Shown here: positions 7,801 through 13,755 of the stretch, one piece after another
How the letters are laid out: every line of letters starts with the position of its first letter
How positions within the stretch are numbered: position 1 is the first letter of the stretch
Notes under the pieces: model-generated
Told to the model about the DNA's origin: nothing
The model's input: the letters and a program-made list of their open reading frames with translations, nothing else
Database searches by the model: none
Made by a program: the position numbers and the translations under genes
From: Pseudobutyrivibrio sp. UBA1225
GTDB lineage: Bacteria > Bacillota > Clostridia > Lachnospirales > Lachnospiraceae
Assembly (NCBI GenBank): GCA_002309345.1
Contig: DBWZ01000049.1
Span: 1-13,755 of the forward strand
DNA length: 13,755 nucleotides
Direction: 5' to 3'

Positions 7801-8096
7801 CCAAGGTTAAGACCAGCCTGTCCACCAAGTGTTGGAAGAAGTGAATCTGGCTTTTCCTTGATAATAATCTGCTTTAAAACATCAACTGTAAGAGGCTCGA
7901 TATAAACCTGATCAGCTATTTCTTTATCTGTCATGATTGTGGCTGGGTTTGAGTTTACAAGACAAACCTCCATGCCCTCTTCTTTAAGTGAACGGCAAGC
8001 CTGTGTACCTGCATAGTCAAACTCAGCTGCCTGTCCGATGACGATAGGACCAGAGCCAATCACCATTACCTTTTTAATGTCACTTCTCTTTGGCAT
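4896..8096 (-). CDS. carB: Carbamoyl-phosphate synthase large subunit
   Basis: CarB (1,066 aa, normal full length) makes carbamoyl phosphate from bicarbonate, two ATP and ammonia channelled from CarA; the product feeds pyrimidine and arginine synthesis in the cytoplasm. The two homologous synthetase halves are plain: [17 protein letters not shown] (14-30) opens the first and [16 protein letters not shown] (560-575) the second. ATP-grasp motifs include [12 protein letters not shown] (169-180) and [20 protein letters not shown] (298-317) in the first half, and [10 protein letters not shown] (709-718) and [18 protein letters not shown] (834-851) in the second. The C-terminal MGS-like regulatory domain starts near 938. 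K949, T969, T972 and K988 align by eye with the E. coli residues that contact IMP/UMP (K954, T974, T977, K993), so nucleotide control is plausible; the usual Gly of the ATxGTA motif is Ser971 here. The start overlaps the carA stop by one base (TAATG), implying translational coupling, and GGAGG precedes it. Confidence 0.98.
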   Translation of the reverse strand: [1066 protein letters not shown]

Positions 8097-9166
8097 TATT
8101 GCTCTCCTCCCATCATTCCAATAAATCTATCAAATAAGTATCCACTGTCCTGTGGTCCTGGGCATGCCTCAGGATGGAACTGAACAGTAAAGATGTTCTT
8201 TCCTGTATATTTCAGACCCTCGTTGGTTCCATCGTTTACATTTACAAATGCAGGTGTAGCCACCTTTGGGTCAAGTTTGTCTGTATCTACCACGTAGCCG
8301 TGATTCTGAGATGAAATATATACGCGACCTGTCTCCAAATCCTTAACTGGGTGATTACCGCCGCGGTGACCGTACTTCATCTTATGTGTATCCGCACCAT
8401 TTGCAAGAGCCATAAGCTGATGGCCGAGGCAGATTGCAAAGATTGGTGTATCACTGCTGTAAAGCTTTTTAATCTCTTCTATGATTGGGCCGCAATCCTT
8501 TGGATCTCCAGGTCCGTTTGAAAGCATAATTCCGTCTGGATTTGTTGAAAGGATTTCTTCTGCCTTTGTGTGAGCAGGATAAATTGTAACCTCACAGCCT
8601 CTATCGTTTAATGATTTTGCAATGTTTTTCTTTGCACCGAAATCTAACAGTGCAACCTTCTTGCCTGTTCCTGAAAGAACCTGCTTATCAGAACATGTAA
8701 CCTTTGATACAACATCGCCTGTTGTGTACGCATTAAGCTGTGGCTTGATTGCCTCGAAATCAAAGTTTTCGTTGGTGGTAATCATGCCGTTCATCGTACC
8801 CTTCTCACGAAGAATCTTGGTGAGCGCTCTTGTATCTATGCCAGCGATACCAGGAATATCGTATTTCACAAGGAAATCTTGGATTGTTCCCTCACAACGG
8901 AAGTTTGAAGGGATACGACTGAGTTCCCTAACAATGAATCCGTCTGGCCAAGGTTTTCCGCTTTCCATATCCGGAGTAATACCATAGTTGCCAATCAGTG
9001 GATATGTCATACACACTGCCTGTCCAGCATACGAAGGATCCGTAAGTACCTCCAAGTATCCTGTCATAGAAGTGTTAAATACGATTTCGCTGATAACTTC
9101 TCTGGTTGAACCGATGCTTGTGCCTTCAAATACTGTCCCATCTTCCAAAATCAAAAATGCTTTCAT
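8096..9166 (-). CDS. carA: Carbamoyl-phosphate synthase small subunit
   Basis: CarA (356 aa) is the glutaminase subunit that hydrolyses glutamine and passes ammonia to CarB. The N-terminal CPSase small-chain domain (about 1-140) includes the NTSMTGYLEVLTDPSYAGQ region (31-49). The class I glutamine amidotransferase domain follows, with SNGPGDP (216-222), the nucleophile Cys246 in AICLGHQ (244-250), GHRGGNHPV (266-274) and the His331/Glu333 dyad in QFHPEACPGP (329-338). The catalytic triad is complete and the length is normal. The ATG at 9166 has AGAGG (9171-9175) 4 nt upstream. The TAA stop shares its final A with the carB ATG. It lies 71 nt downstream of purL, across a strong hairpin. I see no PyrR-binding consensus in that gap. 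Confidence 0.98.
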   Translation of the reverse strand: MKAFLILEDGTVFEGTSIGSTREVISEIVFNTSMTGYLEVLTDPSYAGQAVCMTYPLIGNYGITPDMESGKPWPDGFIVRELSRIPSNFRCEGTIQDFLVKYDIPGIAGIDTRALTKILREKGTMNGMITTNENFDFEAIKPQLNAYTTGDVVSKVTCSDKQVLSGTGKKVALLDFGAKKNIAKSLNDRGCEVTIYPAHTKAEEILSTNPDGIMLSNGPGDPKDCGPIIEEIKKLYSSDTPIFAICLGHQLMALANGADTHKMKYGHRGGNHPVKDLETGRVYISSQNHGYVVDTDKLDPKVATPAFVNVNDGTNEGLKYTGKNIFTVQFHPEACPGPQDSGYLFDRFIGMMGGEQ

Positions 9167-9203
9167 CTTTCCTCTTTCTATCCTTTTACTTTTTCTTATT
9201 AAA

Positions 9204-9231
9204 ACTCCAAGGTAGAGAAATACCTTGGAGT
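9204..9231 (-). terminator. Hairpin between purL and carA
   Basis: An 11-bp perfect stem (ACTCCAAGGTA at 9204-9214, TACCTTGGAGT at 9221-9231) with a 6-nt loop, starting 6 nt after the purL stop. On the minus strand it is followed by only a short U tract (four T, then AATAAG). It is probably a moderate intrinsic terminator for purL. Because only 37 nt separate it from the carA ATG, it may allow read-through or act as an attenuator or processing hairpin. Confidence 0.7.
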
Positions 9232-9237
9232 CTATTA

Positions 9238-12200
9238 TTAGCGGAAGTAAGCTACGCCAGACTCAAATATCTTGAGATCTTGATTGCCGTAGATGTTTAA
9301 TGCAACGCCATCGCCCTTACGCTCTGCGTGAGCCATCTTTCCAAGGACTCTACCATCTGGGCTGGTGATACCCTCGATAGCAAAGTAGCTTCCGTTGATG
9401 TTCCACTCTTCATCCATAGTTGGATTACCCTTTTCATCAACGTATTGAGTTGCCACCTGACCGTTTGCAAACAGCTTCTTAATCCACTCCTTGGAAGCGA
9501 CAAAACGTCCCTCACCGTGAGAAGCTGGAGAACAATATGTCTCACCAAGTTGTGCTCCGGCAAGCCATGGAGACTTGTTGCTGACAACCTTGGTGTATGC
9601 AATCTTAGAAATATGACGTCCGATTGTGTTGTATGTAAGTGTAGGAGCATCCTCTTTTTGAGTATGTATCTCACCGTATGGTACAAGACCAAGCTTGATG
9701 AGCGCCTGGAAACCATTACAGATACCAAGCATAAGACCATCTCTGTTGTTGAGAAGTCCGTGGATTGCTTCCTTCATCTTTTCGTTTCTAAATGCTGTAG
9801 CAAAGAACTTTGCTGACCCCTCTGGCTCGTCGCCAGCTGAGAATCCACCTGGGAACATAACAATCTGGGATTGAGCAATTGCCCTTGAGAATTCATCAAC
9901 GGATTCTCTTATGTCCTCTGCTGTCTGATTCTTGAATACCTTAACATTGGTAATTGCACCAGCGTTTTCAAATGCTCTAGCTGAATCGTACTCACAGTTG
10001 GTACCTGGAAATACAGGGATGAATACTCTTGGCTTCGCAATCTTGTTTTTGCAAACATAGACAGTCTTTGCCTCGTAAACATCTGATTTAACTCGAGATT
10101 TTTCATCGTGGCTGCGAGTCTTGAACACCTTTTCAAGAGTGCCGGTCCATGCAGCGATTGCTTCGTCAATAGAAATCTTAACATCTCTATAGGTAAATGT
10201 AGCATCGTCAGTAACTTCACCGACTATATAGCCACAATCTGCTATACCGTGTTTTGCTAATTCCTTATTAACTGCAAGTGCTGCTTCCTCAGAAACCTCG
10301 AGAACAATATCTCCAATTGAGAAGCCAAACAATGTTTTCGAAGAAAAATCATCAAGAATCTTGACACCCATCTTGTTACCGAATGCCATCTTGGATACTG
10401 CTGGAACAAGACCATTTGCATCAAGGGCGTAAGCAGCCTTGATGTAGCCTTGTTCAACCATATGGCGAACACCAGCATAAATCTTTTTAGCCTCCTCGTA
10501 ATTTGGCTGATCATATGAATCTCTTAAGATTCTAAGAGCATATAACTTGTCTCCTGCCTGTTTGAGCTCTGGTGTAACGATTTCGCCCTGCTTTGCAACA
10601 TCTACTGCAAAGGAAACAAGTGTAGGTGGTACATCTATTTCGTTGAATGTACCTGACATGGAATCCTTTCCACCGATTGATGGAAGCTCGAACTCCATCT
10701 GCGCCTTATATGCACCAAGAAGTGCTGCAAATGGCTGGCTCCAACGCTTTGGATCTTCGCTCATTCTGCGGAAGTACTCTTGGAATGTAAATCTAATCTT
10801 TTTGTAATCGCCACCAGAGGCTACGATTCTGGCAACAGATTCAAGCACTGCAAACTGTGCACCATGATATGGAGACCATGAGCTCAAATATGGATTAAAG
10901 CCGTAAGCCATCATTGTAACTGCATCTGTGTTACCATCAGCCACTGGAACCTTTGCAACCATCGATTGTGTCTCAGTAAGCTGATACTTACCACCAAAAG
11001 GCATGAGTGTTGAACCAGCGCCAATTGAACCATCAAACATTTCAACAAGTCCCTTTTGAGAACACTCATTGAGGTCTGCAAGGCTGTCTAACCATGCAGC
11101 TCTAAAGTCACCGTTTGCAACATCCTCTGCAACTTTTGCGATGCTAATCTTGTCGATGAACTTGTCATCACTGTTTGGAAGCTCAACATAAACATCTGTC
11201 TCTTGGTGTGCTCCGTTGGTATCAAGGAATGCACGTGAAAGGTTAACGATTTCCTTGCCTCTCCAGTTAAGGACAAGACGTGGCTCCTTGGTAACCTCAG
11301 CAACCTCGATTGCTTCTAAGTTTTCTTCAGCCGCATACTGAAGGAACTTATTGACATCTGCTGGAGCAACAACAACTGCCATACGCTCCTGAGATTCTGA
11401 AATTGCAAGCTCAGTACCATCTAAACCTGCATACTTCTTTGGCACAAGGTCAAGATTAACAACAAGACCTGGAGCCAGCTCACCGATAGCAACGGATACG
11501 CCGCCAGCACCAAAGTCGTTACACTTTTTGATAATGTAAGAAACTTCTTCTCTGCGGAAGAGTCGTTGAATTTTTCTTTCTGTAGGTGGGTTACCCTTTT
11601 GAACCTCAGCGCCGCAAACTGCAGTAGACTCAGTGTTGTGCGCCTTTGAAGAACCGGTAGCACCACCGATACCATCACGACCTGTGCGTCCACCTAAGAG
11701 AATGATTTTGTCTCCTGGGTCTGAATTGAGACGCTGAACAGCACGTCTTGGAGCAGCACCCATAACAGCACCAATCTCCATACGCTTTGCAACATAGTCT
11801 GGATGATATATTTCTTTGACGTAGCCAGTAGCAAGACCTATCTGGTTACCATATGAACTGTATCCATGAGCAGCCTCACGAACAAGCTTTTTCTGAGGAA
11901 GCTTGCCATCGATTGTATCCTTGACTGATACTGTTGGATCAGCCGCACCAGTGACACGCATAGCCTGATATACGTATGTACGTCCTGAAAGTGGATCGCG
12001 AATTGCTCCACCAAGACAGGTTGCAGCGCCACCAAATGGTTCGATTTCTGTAGGATGGTTATGTGTCTCGTTCTTGAAGTTGATGAGCCACTCTTCTTCT
12101 GTTCCATCTACGTTGATTGGAACAACGATTGAACATGCGTTAATCTCGTCTGACTCTTCTTGATCTTCAAGCTTGCCATCTGCCTTGAGACGCTTCATCG

Positions 12201-13038
12201 CAAGAAGTGCAAGATCCATCAAGCAAACGAATTTGTCATCGCGGTCCTTATAGAGCACCTTGAAGTTATCAAGATAGTCGTTGTATGTCTCCTCAATTGG
12301 AGCCTTATAGAAACCATCTTCGATAGTGACGTTTTTAAGTTCAGTAGAGAAAGTAGTATGTCTACAGTGATCAGACCAATAAGTATCAAGTACTCTGATT
12401 TCTGTAACAGTAGGATCTCTATGCTCATCTTTGGAAAAATAGTTTTGAATATGAAGGAAATCCTTAAAGGTCATAGCCAAATTTAAGGAATCATATAAAT
12501 CGTGTAAATCTTTTTCTGCCATAGAAATGAAACCGTCAAATGTTTTGACGTCATCTGGCTCTTGGAAATTATCAGATAGAGACTCTGGCTTTTCAAGTGA
12601 AGTCTCTCTAGAATCAACTGGATTGATGCAATGTGACTTGATTGCGTTGAATTCGTCGTCACTAATGCTACCCTCAATAACATAGGTAGTTGCTGTGTGA
12701 ATAGTTGGGTTTTCATTTTCGTTTAAAAGCTTGAGACACTGCTCAGCAGAATCTGCACGCTGGTCAAACTGGCCAGGCAAAAACTCAACAGAGAAAACAC
12801 GGCCATCATAATCAAATGTTTCTTCGTAAACATCATCAACAGGAGGTTCAGAGAACACTGTCTTAACTGCTTTCTTAAAAACATCGTCAGAAACATCCTG
12901 AACGTCATAACGTATCAAGACTCTAACTCCTGTAACACCCTTGATGCCTAAGTAGCTTCCGATTTCGGAAAACAGTGACTTGGCTGATACTGCATATTGT
13001 GGTTTTTTCTCGACGTAAACTCTTCTTACTTTACCCAC
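9238..13038 (-). CDS. purL: Phosphoribosylformylglycinamidine synthase, single chain
   Basis: PurL (1,266 aa) converts FGAR, glutamine and ATP to FGAM, the fourth step of de novo purine synthesis. It is the large fused form, with synthetase and glutaminase in one chain, rather than the split PurS/PurL/PurQ set. Seen in order: an N-terminal PurS-like region (about 1-130), TYWSDHCRHTTF (219-230), the NETHNHPTEIEPFGGAATC region (323-341), DFGAGG (508-513), and SIGGKDSMSGTF (787-798) in the second AIRS-like half. The C-terminal amidotransferase has PVFPGTNCEYDSA (1008-1020), the nucleophile Cys1107 in GICNGFQ, and SHGEGRF (1173-1179) with His1237 in MAHAER. The start is GTG, fixed by GGAGG (13045-13049) 6 nt upstream. 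A leader of about 120 nt with pairing potential precedes it. No frameshift or missing catalytic residue is seen. Confidence 0.97.
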   Translation of the reverse strand: MGKVRRVYVEKKPQYAVSAKSLFSEIGSYLGIKGVTGVRVLIRYDVQDVSDDVFKKAVKTVFSEPPVDDVYEETFDYDGRVFSVEFLPGQFDQRADSAEQCLKLLNENENPTIHTATTYVIEGSISDDEFNAIKSHCINPVDSRETSLEKPESLSDNFQEPDDVKTFDGFISMAEKDLHDLYDSLNLAMTFKDFLHIQNYFSKDEHRDPTVTEIRVLDTYWSDHCRHTTFSTELKNVTIEDGFYKAPIEETYNDYLDNFKVLYKDRDDKFVCLMDLALLAMKRLKADGKLEDQEESDEINACSIVVPINVDGTEEEWLINFKNETHNHPTEIEPFGGAATCLGGAIRDPLSGRTYVYQAMRVTGAADPTVSVKDTIDGKLPQKKLVREAAHGYSSYGNQIGLATGYVKEIYHPDYVAKRMEIGAVMGAAPRRAVQRLNSDPGDKIILLGGRTGRDGIGGATGSSKAHNTESTAVCGAEVQKGNPPTERKIQRLFRREEVSYIIKKCNDFGAGGVSVAIGELAPGLVVNLDLVPKKYAGLDGTELAISESQERMAVVVAPADVNKFLQYAAEENLEAIEVAEVTKEPRLVLNWRGKEIVNLSRAFLDTNGAHQETDVYVELPNSDDKFIDKISIAKVAEDVANGDFRAAWLDSLADLNECSQKGLVEMFDGSIGAGSTLMPFGGKYQLTETQSMVAKVPVADGNTDAVTMMAYGFNPYLSSWSPYHGAQFAVLESVARIVASGGDYKKIRFTFQEYFRRMSEDPKRWSQPFAALLGAYKAQMEFELPSIGGKDSMSGTFNEIDVPPTLVSFAVDVAKQGEIVTPELKQAGDKLYALRILRDSYDQPNYEEAKKIYAGVRHMVEQGYIKAAYALDANGLVPAVSKMAFGNKMGVKILDDFSSKTLFGFSIGDIVLEVSEEAALAVNKELAKHGIADCGYIVGEVTDDATFTYRDVKISIDEAIAAWTGTLEKVFKTRSHDEKSRVKSDVYEAKTVYVCKNKIAKPRVFIPVFPGTNCEYDSARAFENAGAITNVKVFKNQTAEDIRESVDEFSRAIAQSQIVMFPGGFSAGDEPEGSAKFFATAFRNEKMKEAIHGLLNNRDGLMLGICNGFQALIKLGLVPYGEIHTQKEDAPTLTYNTIGRHISKIAYTKVVSNKSPWLAGAQLGETYCSPASHGEGRFVASKEWIKKLFANGQVATQYVDEKGNPTMDEEWNINGSYFAIEGITSPDGRVLGKMAHAERKGDGVALNIYGNQDLKIFESGVAYFR

Positions 13039-13044
13039 TTTACA

Positions 13045-13049
13045 CCTCC
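13045..13049 (-). promoter_or_regulatory. RBS for the GTG start of purL
   Basis: GGAGG on the minus strand, 6 nt before the GTG at 13038. It directly follows the 3' arm (13050-13060) of a possible long-range stem in the leader, so folding there could affect ribosome access. Confidence 0.8.
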
Positions 13050-13166
13050 GTGATATTTACTTGGTAACTATATATAATCTAAGTGGTTCATATTAAATGC
13101 AAAAAACTATCCATTGCACATATGCCAGTGTGAATATCACCTAGATTTTGCCTCATAGTCACAAAG

Positions 13167-13191
13167 AGTATAACACAACTTTTTCACAACT
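13167..13191 (-). promoter_or_regulatory. Probable purL promoter, extended -10, with direct repeats
   Basis: On the minus strand TGT followed by TATACT (13175-13167) makes a good extended -10 element; no strong -35 is present at 17-18 bp. Two direct repeats of AGTTGTG (13191-13185 and 13180-13174), 11 bp apart, cover the region just upstream and could be an activator or repressor site. Transcription would start near 13160, giving a leader of about 120 nt. The promoter lies in the 165-bp gap between the helicase and purL. I find no PurR-box consensus and no known purine riboswitch core. Confidence 0.45.
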
Positions 13192-13203
13192 CCTAATAAT
13201 TTT

Positions 13204-13755
13204 TCAGGTGTTTTTCGACCAGAAATTTGTTAATTTTAACGAAACATCATCGATTGTCGAAAACAACGCATCGTTCCACTCTCTAGGGAAGGTCTTTCGA
13301 TAGCTAGAAAACCTAAATCTCTCATCCAATAAGGCAATAACTCCAACATCATCCTTGGTTCTAATCAGACGCCCTGCAGCCTGAATAACCTTGTTCATTC
13401 CAGGATATAGATAGGCATACTCAAAGCCGTTTTTATCACTCTCGTCAAAGAAGTCTGACATGAGCTTCCGCTGATTGCCAACCTGAGGCAGGCCCGCCCC
13501 AAGAATTATAACGCCAATTAGCTTTCCACCGACCAAGTCAATTCCCTCGGAAAATATTCCTCCCAAAGTACAAAATGCCACCATAGTGCTGTCATTTTTA
13601 TTTTCAAATTCCAAAAGAAAATTCTCTCGCTCCTGCTCTGTCATTTTCTGTCTTTGCACTAAAAGCTCTACATTATCAAATTCTTCTTTATATGAAACCT
13701 CTGAATCTTCCCGCTCTATTTCAGATATGTTTTCCCATGCAAAATCACCCTGCTC
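13204..13755 (-). CDS. DinG/Rad3-type ATP-dependent helicase, C-terminal part
   Basis: This is the 3' end of a gene that enters from the right edge; 183 codons are visible and the frame stays open to base 13755, so the start and the ATP-binding half are missing. It belongs to the XPD/DinG helicase superfamily (HELICc2 domain, COG1199). Numbering from the window edge, the helicase motifs are GIFSEGIDL (66-74), the VIQAAGRLIR motif (123-132) with its conserved Q and R residues, and LLDERF (142-147). The family uses ATP to unwind DNA, usually in repair, and often carries an Fe-S cluster in the part not seen here. The stop is TGA at 13204-13206. A GTG at 13657-13659 could mimic a start but lies inside the domain. 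It ends 165 nt before the purL start; no clear terminator separates them. Confidence 0.88.
   Translation of the reverse strand, partial: EQGDFAWENISEIEREDSEVSYKEEFDNVELLVQRQKMTEQERENFLLEFENKNDSTMVAFCTLGGIFSEGIDLVGGKLIGVIILGAGLPQVGNQRKLMSDFFDESDKNGFEYAYLYPGMNKVIQAAGRLIRTKDDVGVIALLDERFRFSSYRKTFPREWNDALFSTIDDVSLKLTNFWSKNT

Noticed and set aside
9260..9275. Palindrome CTCAA-N5-TTGAG in the purL 3' end
   Set aside because: It is short, lies in coding sequence, and no promoter elements are associated with it.
8622..9300. Plus-strand frames antisense to carA and the purL end
   Set aside because: carA and purL are intact with all catalytic motifs; the antisense products show no family features.
9297..12908. 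Many 60-160 aa frames inside purL on both strands
   Set aside because: They result from the codon composition of purL, with no domains or start signals.
13050..13165. Known purine-type riboswitch upstream of purL
   Set aside because: The conserved core of purine riboswitches is absent; only the outer pairing is riboswitch-like, so it is kept as an open finding rather than annotated.

Overview
The window looks like a chromosomal segment of a low-to-moderate-GC Firmicute, most likely a Lachnospiraceae (Butyrivibrio/Pseudobutyrivibrio-like) species. This rests on the single-chain PurL of about 1,266 aa, the style of the CarA/CarB proteins, strong GGAGG ribosome binding sites, AT-rich intergenic DNA and the YozG/DUF2975/DUF4173 gene set. 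The genus is inference; no rRNA or other marker gene is present.

Layout. (1) Bases 50-3152, plus strand: a tight four-gene cassette (gaps of 14-21 nt) encoding a DUF2975 membrane protein, a 73-aa YozG-type Cro/C1 regulator, a 510-aa DUF4173 polytopic membrane protein and an unrecognised 271-aa membrane protein. (2) Bases 3153-3240: a convergent intergenic stretch with three tandem 11-bp repeats. (3) Bases 3241-4587, minus strand: a YhfC-family glutamic-type intramembrane protease followed by a VanZ-family membrane protein. Ahead of them is a promoter shaped like a MerR-family target (19-bp spacer with a dyad), and the leader contains overlapping inverted repeats. (4) Bases 4799-9166, minus strand: carA-carB, both subunits of glutamine-hydrolysing carbamoyl-phosphate synthetase, coupled by a TAATG overlap and closed by a 12-bp-stem terminator. 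(5) Bases 9238-13038, minus strand: purL (FGAM synthase) with a GTG start. A hairpin lies between purL and carA, with no room for a separate carA promoter after it. (6) Bases 13204-13755, minus strand: the 3' end of a DinG/Rad3-type helicase gene that runs off the window.

How the genes work together. purL serves de novo purine synthesis, and carAB supplies carbamoyl phosphate for pyrimidines and arginine. Both are glutamine amidotransferases and lie head-to-tail, which suggests linked expression. The left half is a set of small membrane-protein genes with one DNA-binding protein; a stress or envelope role is plausible but not shown by the sequence.

The enzymes are ordinary housekeeping proteins with all key residues visible. 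The parts worth a second look are the uncharacterised membrane cassette and four regulatory patterns: the MerR-like promoter, the dyads in the yhfC leader, the hairpin between purL and carA, and the purL leader pairing. I saw no mobile element, CRISPR array, tRNA, rRNA or broken gene.
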